Under the pieces are notes generated by a model. It made no database searches. It was not told the origin of the DNA and was given only the letters and a program-made list of their open reading frames with translations. A stretch of DNA of 27,084 nt from JAPXRI01 sp033813635 (GTDB lineage: Bacteria; Bacillota; Clostridia; Oscillospirales; QAMX01). Position numbers and translations under genes: made by a program. The stretch covers positions 1 through 27,084 of the forward strand of contig JAPXRI010000038.1 in NCBI GenBank assembly GCA_033813635.1, written 5' to 3'. Below are positions 7,967 through 15,597 of this stretch, in pieces (position 1 is the stretch's first letter; each line of letters opens with the position of its first letter).

Positions 7967-8277
7967 ACGGCTTTCGCTTTACCTTGCGCTTCCGCGCAGA
8001 CAATGAAGCTGAGCGTCGTGCGGCGGAATATCTGAAGACACTGAAGCACGGAGAGCAGAACCGCTTCCTTGTGGGAGCGGTTCTTTCTGCGCTTGGGGAA
8101 AACACCGCAGCATCGCCGGAATGTGTGCGGCAAATCGTTCGGGAAGAACTGGCTTCAGCGCTGTCAGCTCTTACGACTTCTCCGGCTGCAGCGCCGGAGC
8201 AAAAGCATGCCATTCCGCCAGATACCCAGGCGCAAGATGATCTGAGTGTTCTTGAGGATTTGGAGCTGTTCGGATGA
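7963..8277 (+). CDS. ParR/StbB-like adaptor protein, partner of the ParM-like actin
   Basis: The 104-residue protein begins with a strand-like FRFTLRF and then helical segments (ERRAAEYLKTLKHGEQNRFLVGAVLSAL). This pattern fits a ribbon-helix-helix ParR/StbB-type DNA-binding protein. The C-terminal half is low-complexity (Ala, Pro, Gln) and ends in an acidic tip, LSVLEDLELFG. In ParR proteins the C-terminus contacts ParM filaments. It overlaps the ParM-like gene by 4 bases. Immediately downstream are two copies of TGACGTCAATT that may be its binding sites. Sequence similarity to characterised ParR proteins is low, so the assignment leans on gene order. Confidence 0.65.
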   Translation: MNGFRFTLRFRADNEAERRAAEYLKTLKHGEQNRFLVGAVLSALGENTAASPECVRQIVREELASALSALTTSPAAAPEQKHAIPPDTQAQDDLSVLEDLELFG

Positions 8278-8285
8278 CGCCATGC

Positions 8286-8327
8286 TGACGTCAATTCCTA
8301 CGGTTCTTCCGGGAAGTGACGTCAATT
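8286..8327. repeat. Two direct copies of an 11-base repeat containing an 8-base palindrome
   Basis: TGACGTCAATT occurs at 8286-8296 and again at 8317-8327. The start-to-start distance is 31 bases, close to three helical turns, so both copies face the same side of the DNA. Each contains the palindrome TGACGTCA. Between them lies a second short palindrome, CTTCCGGGAAG. Position right after the ParM/ParR-like pair suggests a small centromere (parC-like) or an operator. No further copies were seen nearby. Confidence 0.65.
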
Positions 8328-8375
8328 TGCTGTCAGTGTTGCCCTTGCCCACAAACGATCGAAAACCGTGATTTG

Positions 8376-8478
8376 GACACGGCCAGATCGATTGGAATGA
8401 TCCTTCGGAGGCCGTGTCTTATAGCTTAGCGAGCATCGGAGCGCGCCGCCGCGCTCCATCACCCAGGGGGCACCCCTG
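8376..8478. other. Candidate origin of transfer (oriT): three inverted repeats upstream of mobC
   Basis: Three hairpins follow one another in a non-coding stretch directly before MobC and the relaxase. GACACGGCC (8376-8384) pairs with GGCCGTGTC (8410-8418). GGAGCGCG (8438-8445) pairs with CGCGCTCC (8450-8457). CAGGGG (8464-8469) pairs with CCCCTG (8473-8478). Relaxase and accessory genes normally lie next to their oriT. The nick site cannot be identified by eye. Some of the hairpins could be terminators or operators instead. Confidence 0.55.
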
Positions 8479-8507
8479 AATACCCCGTAAAGAATGGAGG
8501 AGGCAAA

Positions 8508-8819
8508 ATGAAAGATGAAGATGAAAAAATGGTCAAGGTCACTGTTCGTATGCCAACCAGGCAGAGAGACCAACTGGCGAAACGGGCTGAGAAGGCCGGT
8601 GTGCCCATGGCCGAATATGTCCGGAGCGTGCTGGCGAAGCGAGTACCGGCTACGGTGCCGCCCGACGAGCTGTGGCCGCTCATGGAAAACCTGTACAGCA
8701 TCCACGACATGCTTCTGCGCATCCGCAAGCCGGAGTTCACCGAGGCGGCACAGCGGCTGGAGCAAGCCATTCTGAACCTGCAGGCGGCGCTGACTGAACC
8801 CCGAAAGGCGGCCTCCTGA
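8508..8819 (+). CDS. mobC: MobC-type mobilization accessory protein
   Basis: The 103-residue protein opens with VKVTVRMPTRQRDQLAKRAEKAGVPMAEYVRSVL, which has the ribbon-helix-helix form of MobC/relaxosome accessory proteins. A helical C-terminal half follows. MobC binds oriT and helps the relaxase open the strands. The start has a strong GGAGGAGG at 5-base spacing. The stop TGA shares one base with the relaxase ATG, so the two are translationally coupled. The oriT-like hairpins lie immediately upstream, as expected. Confidence 0.8.
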   Translation: MKDEDEKMVKVTVRMPTRQRDQLAKRAEKAGVPMAEYVRSVLAKRVPATVPPDELWPLMENLYSIHDMLLRIRKPEFTEAAQRLEQAILNLQAALTEPRKAAS

Positions 8820-10171
8820 TGGCAACCACGAGCCTGTGGCACATCCAGGGCCACCTCCGGGACTTGGTGGACTACGTGGAGAACCCGGAGAAGACCTACC
8901 CGGAGCTGCAGGACCTGTGGGACGCCTCCCGCTACGTCCAGCGCCCGGCTGCCACGGCAGACGGTCACTACGTCACCGCCATCAACTGCCTGAAGGAGAC
9001 GGCGCTGGAGCAGATGATCCTGACCAAGCGGCAGTACGGCAAGACCGATGGGTATATCGCGTTCCACGGCTACCAGAGCTTCAAGCCCGGTGAAGTGACC
9101 GCGCAGGAGTGCCACGATATTGGCGTGGCCCTGGCGAAAGAGATGTGGGGCAACCGCTTCCAAATCCTCGTCACCACGCATCTGGACAAGGAGCATCTGC
9201 ACAACCATTACCTTTTCAACTCCGTCAGCTTCCGGGACGGAAAGAAATACAACTATTCCAAAGCCGAGATGCAGCGCCTGAGAGACGTATCCGACCGGCT
9301 CTGTCGTGAACATGGGCTGAGCGTGATCCGGAACCCGCACAAAGCGCCGTCTCGCCCAGTGTATCTGGACGAGAAGAACGGAAAGCCCACGCGGTACAAC
9401 GTCTATTTGAATGACGTGTGGGACGCCATTGAGCTGAACCGCAGTCCGAGATACGTGGAGAACTATCTCAGGGAGCTGGGCTATCTCACGGACTTCACCG
9501 GCGAGCACTGGAGGATCCGGCTGCCGCAGTACAAGCATTTCACCCGGATCGACACGCTGGACGAACGTCTGACGCCGGAGTTCATCCGGCGGAACTGCGG
9601 CAGCCGCGCCCACTACGGCAACAGCCATGCGGAGATCTCCTATCCGCCCAGGATGCCGACGGAGCTGGAGCACATCTGGCAGCCCTATGTCCGCACGACG
9701 CGCATTTACCGACTCTATCTACGGTACTGCTATGAGCTCGGCATTCTCCCAAAGGGGACCTCATACCAACCGACAAGTCCGTTTCTCAAAGAGGAGCTTC
9801 GCAAGCTGGACATGTACGACCGGGAGACCCGCTTCCTTGCCTCCAGCGGCATCGAGACGATGGAGGAGCTGCAGGCAGAGATCGGCAAGACACAGCGCGA
9901 GATAGATGCCCTTGCCGATGAACGGAAACATGTCACCTACGCCATGCGCCGCGCATCTCCGGAGAGGAAGGCGGAATTGCAAAAGCAAAAAGCTGAGCTG
10001 ACGAAGCGGATCACACCGCTGCGGGAAGAACTCCGGCTGATGCAGGACATTGAGCGCCGCTCCGAACACATCGACCGGACGCTGACCCGCGTATACGAAA
10101 GCGAACTGTATCGGGAACATCACAGCATAAACAAACACAGAGAAAACAATGAGAGGAGTTATGAAAGATGA
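8819..10171 (+). CDS. MOBP-type relaxase (MobA/VirD2 family)
   Basis: The 450-residue protein nicks oriT and pilots the single strand during mobilization. The N-terminal third is the relaxase domain, with a metal-binding histidine cluster at His121, His126, His128 and His130 inside the segment TTHLDKEHLHNHYLFNSVSF, typical of MobA/VirD2 proteins. The N-terminal region contains tyrosines (for example Tyr19 in DYVENPEKT) that are candidates for the nucleophile; I cannot say which. The last quarter is a charged helical, coiled-coil-like region (about residues 340-450). There is no primase or helicase domain. It overlaps MobC by one base and the next ParB gene by four. Confidence 0.88.
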   Translation: MATTSLWHIQGHLRDLVDYVENPEKTYPELQDLWDASRYVQRPAATADGHYVTAINCLKETALEQMILTKRQYGKTDGYIAFHGYQSFKPGEVTAQECHDIGVALAKEMWGNRFQILVTTHLDKEHLHNHYLFNSVSFRDGKKYNYSKAEMQRLRDVSDRLCREHGLSVIRNPHKAPSRPVYLDEKNGKPTRYNVYLNDVWDAIELNRSPRYVENYLRELGYLTDFTGEHWRIRLPQYKHFTRIDTLDERLTPEFIRRNCGSRAHYGNSHAEISYPPRMPTELEHIWQPYVRTTRIYRLYLRYCYELGILPKGTSYQPTSPFLKEELRKLDMYDRETRFLASSGIETMEELQAEIGKTQREIDALADERKHVTYAMRRASPERKAELQKQKAELTKRITPLREELRLMQDIERRSEHIDRTLTRVYESELYREHHSINKHRENNERSYER

Positions 10172-11034
10172 AATCTATCACCGCAATCCCCATTGCCAAG
10201 CTCCATGCCTTTGAAGGGCATCCCTACAAGGTGCTGGACAACGAAGAAATGAACGTGCTCATTGACAGCATCCAGGAAAACGGCATTCTGACGCCGCTGC
10301 TGGTGCGGCCCTTGGAAGGCACGACAGATGAATACGAGGTGATCTCCGGACACAGGAGACTGCACGCCGCACAGAAGGCAGGGCTGGAAACGGTCCCTGC
10401 CTTTATTCATGCCGTTGACCGGGACGCCGCATCTATCCTGCTGGTGGACAGCAACCTGCACCGGGAGCACATCCTGCCCAGCGAGAAGGCCTTTGCCTAT
10501 AAGCTGAAACTGGAAGCCATGAGGCACCAGGGAAAGCGGACGGACCTCACTTCGTCGCAACTCGCGACAAAGTTCGATGCTGCCGCTGAGATTGGCGCAG
10601 CCTCAAATGAAAGCCGCGACCAAGTGTTTCGCTATATCCGATTAACCCACCTTGGTCCTAAATTGTTGGACCTCGTGGATCAGGGGAGAATGGCTTTCTC
10701 CGTCGGCGTGGAGCTGTCCTACTTGGACATGCCTGCACAGGAATACCTTGCTGAACTGATTGACCGGGACGAGGCCACGCCTTCCTATTCCCAGGCCGTG
10801 CGGATGCACAGAGAGAACGGGCAGAGCTTCGAGCCCATCTCCTGCGAGCGCATTGCGGAGATCATGGCGGAAGAAAAGCCCAACCAGCGGGAACAGATCC
10901 GGCTGCGCCGGGATGAATTCAGTAAGTATTTCCCGCCAGGGTATTCTGACCGGCAAATCCACGACGATATCCTCGCTGGCCTGGACCTGCTGCGCCGCCA
11001 GCGCATCCGGGAACGCAACCGCGACGCGCGATGA
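10168..11034 (+). CDS. ParB/Spo0J-family partition-type protein
   Basis: The 288-residue protein has a canonical ParB N-terminal domain: MNVLIDSIQENGILTPLLVRP, the Gly61-His-Arg-Arg box (VISGHRRLHAAQKAG), and an SNLHREHILPSEKAFAYKLK segment. This domain bound to CTP forms DNA clamps in chromosomal ParB. The middle contains a divergent helix-turn-helix region (VFRYIRLTHLGPKLLDLVDQG). No ParA ATPase is seen in the window. On similar elements such proteins probably regulate transfer genes rather than segregate DNA. The ATGA overlap with the relaxase and GAGGAG 9 bases upstream support the start. Confidence 0.85.
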   Translation: MKSITAIPIAKLHAFEGHPYKVLDNEEMNVLIDSIQENGILTPLLVRPLEGTTDEYEVISGHRRLHAAQKAGLETVPAFIHAVDRDAASILLVDSNLHREHILPSEKAFAYKLKLEAMRHQGKRTDLTSSQLATKFDAAAEIGAASNESRDQVFRYIRLTHLGPKLLDLVDQGRMAFSVGVELSYLDMPAQEYLAELIDRDEATPSYSQAVRMHRENGQSFEPISCERIAEIMAEEKPNQREQIRLRRDEFSKYFPPGYSDRQIHDDILAGLDLLRRQRIRERNRDAR

Positions 11035-11048
11035 AGGGAGGTGCCAGC

Positions 11049-11219
11049 ATGGAAGACAACAAGACCTATGCTTTCGATCCAGCGGAACTGCTTTCCGGCG
11101 AAGATACGTTTGAACTGAAGGTCGGTGGAACGACCTATGAGGTCAGCACCCACTTCGATACCGAGGGCAGAAAGAGCGTTCTGGCACAGTTCATGGCGCT
11201 CCTCTTACAGAAAGCATAA
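11049..11219 (+). CDS. TnpW-type small transposon protein
   Basis: This 56-residue protein resembles TnpW, a short protein of unknown function encoded on Tn4451-like and related elements. The core FELKVGGTTYEVSTHFDTEG is followed by a helical end. I use the ATG at 11049 because AAGGGAGG lies 7 bases upstream. An in-frame ATG at 11031 overlaps the ParB stop and would add six residues. It precedes the recombinase by 84 bases, the usual neighbour of TnpW. Confidence 0.7.
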   Translation: MEDNKTYAFDPAELLSGEDTFELKVGGTTYEVSTHFDTEGRKSVLAQFMALLLQKA

Positions 11220-11238
11220 CACATTCGACTTCGATCAT

Positions 11239-11276
11239 CGGGCATCGTACAATGGCAGCAGCCTTTGCGATGCCCG
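11239..11276 (+). promoter_or_regulatory. Perfect 9-bp hairpin upstream of the recombinase ribosome binding site
   Basis: CGGGCATCG (11239-11247) pairs exactly with CGATGCCCG (11268-11276) across a 20-base loop, and the stem ends 10 bases before the AAAGGAGA site of the recombinase. There is no T-run, so it is not a standard terminator. It could dampen recombinase expression or be a recombinase or regulator binding site. Confidence 0.5.
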
Positions 11277-11303
11277 GTTGCCAGGAAAGGAGACTTCGTA
11301 TTT

Positions 11304-13016
11304 ATGGCAGCAGCAAACAAAGGGCAAGAAGAGAAAATAACAGCACTGTATGCCCGTCTCAGCGACGATGATCCGGAAAACGAGAAAAAGGGAGTAGGCG
11401 AAGATAAAGAGTCAAATTCAATACTAAATCAACGTACCATCCTGTATGATTATGCTCGTTCTAAAGGATATCTTCATCCGACGTTCTTTTTTGACGACGG
11501 CGTAAGCGGAACGACCTTTGATCGCCCAGGTTTCAAGGAAATGGAGGAACTGATCGAGGCAGGCAAGGTCTCTACGGTCATCGTGAAGGATCTCTCCCGC
11601 TTTGGACGAAACTATCTGGAGGTCGGCAATTATCTGGAGGTGGTCTACCCCACTTTGGGTGTGAAGTTCATCGCCATTCAGGAGAATGTGGACACGCTGT
11701 CCGGGACCGGCACGGAGATGATGCCCTTCCACAACATCTTCAATGAATGGTTCGCTGGGCAGACCAGCAAAAAGATCAAGCAAGTGTGGTCGATGAAAGC
11801 CAGCAACGGGAAGCGCGTTGGAACGACGGTTCCGTATGGTTATCGGCGTGATCCGGACGATCACGAAAAGTGGCTGATCGACGAGCCTGCGGCAGCGGTG
11901 GTTCGGAGGATCTTTTCCCTGTTCATGGAAGGGAACGGACCCAACAAAATTGCGCGCATACTGCAAGCGGATGAAGTCCCAACACCAACTGCTTACTTCT
12001 ATGACAATGGTATCCCGACCCGAAATGATCCCCCTCAAAATCCGTACTACTGGCACAGCAGCACAGTATCAAAGATACTGGACAACCGTCAGTATACAGG
12101 CTGCACGGTAAATTTCAAGACCACCAATGTCAGCTTCAAGGTCCACAAGAAGGTATACCGGGAGGAGGACGAGTGGCAGATCATCCCCAACACACAGGAC
12201 GCAATCATTGATGAGAACACCTGGCTGAGAGTTCATGAGCTGCGCGCCAATAAGCGCCGCCCGACTGCCTTGGGAAAGAGGAGCCTGTTTTCCGGCCTTG
12301 TATTCTGTCCCGATTGCGGGGCAAAACTTCATTTCTGTGCAAGCAGGAGCCTGAAGCCCAATCAGGAGTTCTTCCGTTGTGCCAACTACAAGGACGGACG
12401 AGGCAAATGCACGATCCATTATATCCGCAATGTGGTTTTGGAACAGCTCGTTCTTGAGGCGATCCACAGCCTGGCAGATTTCGTCCGCTGCTATGAATCG
12501 TCGTTCCTGTTTCTTGCTGCCCGTCGAAACAACTCGCTTCAGAGAAACGCAGTCAGTGAAGCAGAGCAGACCTTGGTCAAAAGCCGAAAACGTGCGACAG
12601 AGATCGATCGTATTATTGCCCGCCTGTATGAAGACAATATTCTGGGCAAGCTGAGCGATGAGCGTTTTATGAAGCTTTCTGATGGGTATGAGCAGGAGCA
12701 GGCGGAGTTGACGAAGCTGATTGCCGAGCAGGAAGAAGTCCTGAAAACCGCAGAGAAAGCGACTGTCGATCTGCGGATGCTTTTGAAGGGACTCCGGGAT
12801 TTCATGGAAATCAATGCGCTTACACCGGAGATCGTCAACACCTTGATTAAGCGGATCGAGGTACACAACAGTGACCGCTCCAGCGGCCATGTACGTGTCA
12901 AGGTGGACATTTATTTCACCGCCATCGGCATGTTTGATATGCCCACCGCTCAGGAACTTGAAGAACTGGCTATGGACATCAAGAATAACCGCGAAAAATA
13001 TGGTCTGAGCGCATAA
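11304..13016 (+). CDS. Large serine recombinase, TnpX/TndX-like site-specific integrase
   Basis: The 570-residue protein would excise and insert the element. Residues about 12-160 form the resolvase catalytic domain with Tyr16-Ala-Arg18-Leu-Ser20, where Ser20 is the expected nucleophile, and KDLSRFGRNYLEVG further on. The Recombinase domain follows (GYRRDPDDHEKWLIDEPAAAVV and after). Next is a zinc ribbon made by FCPDCGAKL and the cysteines of FRCANYKDGRGKC, then a long coiled coil (about residues 420-500). The C-terminal EIVNTLIKRIEVH is typical of DUF4368. The start at 11304 has AAAGGAGA 10 bases upstream. An upstream in-frame ATG at 11265 lies inside the hairpin and has no good site. Confidence 0.92.
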   Translation: MAAANKGQEEKITALYARLSDDDPENEKKGVGEDKESNSILNQRTILYDYARSKGYLHPTFFFDDGVSGTTFDRPGFKEMEELIEAGKVSTVIVKDLSRFGRNYLEVGNYLEVVYPTLGVKFIAIQENVDTLSGTGTEMMPFHNIFNEWFAGQTSKKIKQVWSMKASNGKRVGTTVPYGYRRDPDDHEKWLIDEPAAAVVRRIFSLFMEGNGPNKIARILQADEVPTPTAYFYDNGIPTRNDPPQNPYYWHSSTVSKILDNRQYTGCTVNFKTTNVSFKVHKKVYREEDEWQIIPNTQDAIIDENTWLRVHELRANKRRPTALGKRSLFSGLVFCPDCGAKLHFCASRSLKPNQEFFRCANYKDGRGKCTIHYIRNVVLEQLVLEAIHSLADFVRCYESSFLFLAARRNNSLQRNAVSEAEQTLVKSRKRATEIDRIIARLYEDNILGKLSDERFMKLSDGYEQEQAELTKLIAEQEEVLKTAEKATVDLRMLLKGLRDFMEINALTPEIVNTLIKRIEVHNSDRSSGHVRVKVDIYFTAIGMFDMPTAQELEELAMDIKNNREKYGLSA

Positions 13017-13020
13017 AAGC

Positions 13021-13048
13021 GGTGCAGTCCGCGTACACGGACTGCACC
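13021..13048. terminator. Perfect 11-bp hairpin after the recombinase gene
   Basis: GGTGCAGTCCG (13021-13031) pairs with CGGACTGCACC (13038-13048) across a 6-base loop, five bases after the recombinase stop. On the plus strand no T-run follows. On the minus strand the stem is followed by GCTTTTAT, so it may stop leftward read-in better than rightward. It also lies near the element's right end and could serve recombination. Confidence 0.6.
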
Positions 13049-13076
13049 ATACATACCGCTATTGAATTACTTCCTT

Positions 13077-13683
13077 ATGCGTCCCGCCACTCCCGCAAGG
13101 GAAGTTTTTTTCACTTCCGATATCCGCTCTTTCCCCAAGCCAGACATACATAAGCGCAGGCAAACTCGCGCTCTGCCGCGAGTGGTTTTGCGGAGAGCTT
13201 TCAAAAATCGACCCGATACCCGTCAAAGCGTTTCTTGGAAAAACACTGATGACCGACGGGCATACGCGCGCCGCGGCGGCATACCTAGCGGGCTTTCGGG
13301 AAATCCCCTGTTTCTGGGACGAGAGCACGCTTGACATGGCGGTGTACGCGGCGGATGTCGACATGTGCGTATCCGACGGGATCCGCGACGTCACCGACCT
13401 GGCCGGCCGTATCGTTTCCCATAAGGATTATGAAAGGCTGTGGCGGAAACGCTGCATGGGGATATACGACAAAACGCCGTATCAGATCCTGCGCCAAAAA
13501 GAGGAAGTCATTTTTTACGCCTATAAGCCGGTGACTACGTCCGATTTTTATATACATCGAATCGGTGAACACGAACTTGGCTTATTCGAGCGGCATCTCG
13601 CGCTATGCGGGCAAAAAGCACTGGACCCGGAGACCTGGAACAGTATTTTTCAGGAGGGAACGGAGTATTTTCTTCTTTTTGAA
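13077..13683 (+). pseudogene. Broken ParB-like gene continuing into a truncated GNAT acetyltransferase domain
   Basis: From 13108 one frame reads SLPISALSPSQTYISAGKL, then IPVKAFLGKTLMTDGHTRAA, then IPCFWDEST, a ParB/sulfiredoxin-like domain with the DGHTR loop. That frame has a stop at 13063-13065 and no usable start after it. The best initiator, ATG 13077, lies in another frame and joins only if one T is removed from the T7 run at 13105-13111. An internal ATG at 13249 would lose the domain's first half. Downstream the same frame reads SDFYIHRIGEHELGLFERHL and then EGTEYFLLFE, which looks like the start of a GNAT domain and breaks off near 13683. The mobile element's right end lies just upstream, so insertion may have removed the native start instead. 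Confidence 0.6.
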
Positions 13684-14044
13684 CGATGTCGACAACGCCT
13701 ATCGCCGCTATTTCGAGACGGGGACGGAGCTCGCCGCGTGCGGGATATACGACGGAATCGCACATCCGGACTCCGTTAAGCTGTTCGGGCACAGGCCTTC
13801 CTTTGAGCTTTTGCCCTATTACGACAGGCTTTCCGAAGCGCTCGTGAGAACAAACACCTACGCCGAGCAAAACAGCGAAGCGCACCGAAGGTGCCCGGAC
13901 ACCGCCGGGCTCGGCATGGCCGCGGACCTTTTGCGCGCTCTGAAGAAACACGGCGTCGCCGTTCTGACTGCTTCCGACGCGCACCGGCCGGAGGATGTCG
14001 GCGAAGGCATTCCTGATCTTATGAAATTAACGGAGGAAATATGA
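13684..14044 (+). pseudogene. 5'-truncated PHP-domain phosphatase (histidinol-phosphatase-like)
   Basis: In the frame ending at TGA 14042-14044 the sequence reads NDVDNAYRRYFETGTELAAC, then YDGIAHPDSVKLFGHRPSF, NTYAEQNSEAHRR and TASDAHRPEDVGEGIP. These are the last metal-binding motifs of PHP-family phosphoesterases: His-Pro-Asp, and Asp-Ala-His near the end. The N-terminal half, with the HxH metal motif, is missing. It is replaced by GNAT-like sequence in a different frame, with the junction near 13675-13690. The remnant overlaps the methyltransferase start by ATGA, so the original gene was the first of that operon. Confidence 0.65.
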
Positions 14045-14667
14045 ATCCCTGGGAAAGGCTGCCGCTTTTAGTCTACGAAAACCATATGCGTTCCGACGGA
14101 GTTAAACAGCTCCAGACTCTGAACGGAATAATGCGGGAGCAGTTTCAAAGCTATAAAATCTCCTCCACCGCGATCTTCGGCGTCGCCGGGGGAAACGGGC
14201 TGGAGCACACCGTAACCGCTGGCTTTGAAAAAATCTTCGGCATCGATATCAGCGCGGAATATCTTTCGGTCTGCCGCGAACGCTTCGGCGACATGGGCGG
14301 CCGGCTGACGCTTTTGAACCGGGATTTAAGCGACCCGGACTGCGCCCTCCCCCGTGCGGAGCTGATTATCGCGGACCTGGTAATCGAATATATCGGGATT
14401 TGCGCCTTTGTCAGCCACGCGCGAAAATGCGGAGCGGAGTTTATATCCTGTGTCATCCAGAAAAACAACGGCGCGGATTTCGTATCATCCTCGCCTTTTA
14501 TCAGCGAATTCGACGGCGTTTCCGCGCTCCACAGGGATATCGAAGCGGAAAAGCTGACGGAGGCGATGTATAACGACGGATTTTTTCCGCGCCCGGCATT
14601 AGAGTACGGTCTTCCGAACGGCAAGGCTCTGCTGAGGCTTGATTTTGTCAGAGGTGAGTTTAGATGA
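14041..14667 (+). CDS. Class I SAM-dependent methyltransferase
   Basis: The 208-residue protein has the Rossmann motif I IFGVAGGNGLEH near residue 48, an acidic end to the second strand (KIFGIDISAEYL), and LLNRDLSDP with ELIIADLVIEYIGI as motifs II-IV. The substrate cannot be read from the sequence; small-molecule methylation would fit the neighbours. It overlaps the PHP remnant by four bases and the DUF1848 gene by four, so it is a middle gene of a coupled operon. Confidence 0.75.
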   Translation: MNPWERLPLLVYENHMRSDGVKQLQTLNGIMREQFQSYKISSTAIFGVAGGNGLEHTVTAGFEKIFGIDISAEYLSVCRERFGDMGGRLTLLNRDLSDPDCALPRAELIIADLVIEYIGICAFVSHARKCGAEFISCVIQKNNGADFVSSSPFISEFDGVSALHRDIEAEKLTEAMYNDGFFPRPALEYGLPNGKALLRLDFVRGEFR

Positions 14668-15596
14668 TCCTCTCCGCGTCCCGCAGGACGGATATACCCT
14701 GCTATTACGCAAAGTGGCTTTTAAACCGGTTGCGCACCGGGTACGTGCTGACGAGAAACCCGATGAATCCGGCGCAGGTCACGCGCGTCCCGCTCTCCCC
14801 GGAGGTGGTCGACTGCATCGTATTCTGGACGAAGGACGCGAAAAACCTGCTGCCGTACCTCGACGAGCTGGACCGCATGGGGTATATGTACTACTTCCAG
14901 TTCACTCTGACGCCCTACGGTCGCGGGCTTGAGAAAAATCTCCGCGACAAGGCGGATATCGAGAACACCTTCATCGCCCTTTCCGAAAAAATCGGCCCCG
15001 AACGGGTGCTGTGGCGCTATGACCCGATAGTTCTAAACGATGAACTGACGTCCGACTACCACAGGCGGGAGTTTTCCCGGCTCTGCGAAATGCTTTCCCC
15101 GTACACGCGCCGGGTGACGATAAGCTTTGTGGACATCTACGCAAAGCTACTAAACCGGCCGGCGGTTAAAGAGAACCTTATCCGCGCCGTATCGCCGGGC
15201 GAGATCGCCTCGCTCTCCGAATTTATTGGCAAAACCGCGAGAGCCTTCGGGATCTATCCCTGCGCCTGCTGCGAAAACGCGGACCTCGGCGCGTACGGGA
15301 TCGAAAGAGCGAGCTGCGTCGACGGTTCGCTTATCGAAAAGCTCTGCAGCCGCCCACTTGAGCTGCCGCCGGATAAAAACCAGCGTCCGGGCTGCGGCTG
15401 CGCCGAAAGCGTCGACATCGGCGCGTACGACACCTGTCTGAACGGCTGTGTCTACTGCTACGCAAACAACGGCGAGGCCGCCGCGCACCGGAGGCACGCC
15501 GCCCACGACCCCTGCGGCGAGCTGCTTTTCGGCTCTGTCTCTGGCGAAAAGATCGTCGAAAGAAAAGTATGTTCGAATAAACAAAGGAGAATTTAG
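14664..15596 (+). CDS. DUF1848 protein, probable iron-sulfur protein
   Basis: The 310-residue protein starts MILSASRRTDIPCYYAKW and continues RNPMNP and VVDCIVFWTKDAKN, the conserved N-terminal signature of DUF1848. Cysteine groups CACCENADL and CGCAESVDIGAYDTCLNGC followed by VYCYAN look like radical-SAM or spore-photoproduct-lyase-type cluster ligands. The function is unknown. The last 15 or so residues diverge into a basic tail. It is translationally coupled to the methyltransferase by ATGA. The next gene's ribosome binding site lies inside its 3' end. Confidence 0.85.
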   Translation: MILSASRRTDIPCYYAKWLLNRLRTGYVLTRNPMNPAQVTRVPLSPEVVDCIVFWTKDAKNLLPYLDELDRMGYMYYFQFTLTPYGRGLEKNLRDKADIENTFIALSEKIGPERVLWRYDPIVLNDELTSDYHRREFSRLCEMLSPYTRRVTISFVDIYAKLLNRPAVKENLIRAVSPGEIASLSEFIGKTARAFGIYPCACCENADLGAYGIERASCVDGSLIEKLCSRPLELPPDKNQRPGCGCAESVDIGAYDTCLNGCVYCYANNGEAAAHRRHAAHDPCGELLFGSVSGEKIVERKVCSNKQRRI

Positions 15597-15597
15597 C

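Larger units (their letters stand above)
3438..13048. mobile_element. Integrative mobilizable element with large serine recombinase, relaxase and ParM/ParR-type partition genes (left boundary uncertain)
   Basis: The region combines a TnpX/TndX-type recombinase at its right edge, TnpW, a MOBP-type relaxase with MobC, an oriT-like segment, two ParB-like proteins, a ParM-like actin with a small partner, Cys_rich_VLP, DUF6076 and an element-borne sigma factor. There is no type IV secretion ATPase or coupling protein, so transfer would need a helper. The right end falls between the recombinase hairpin (13048) and the disrupted gene whose reading frame resumes by about 13105. The left end is arbitrary here: I could not find a matching terminal repeat near 3438-3466. 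The true end may lie upstream of the window, which would make the lipid cluster cargo. Confidence 0.75.

Noticed and set aside
8459..9673. 404-codon minus-strand frame antisense to mobC and the relaxase
   Set aside because: It is a shadow of the GC-skewed relaxase coding sequence; both plus-strand genes have clear motifs and starts.
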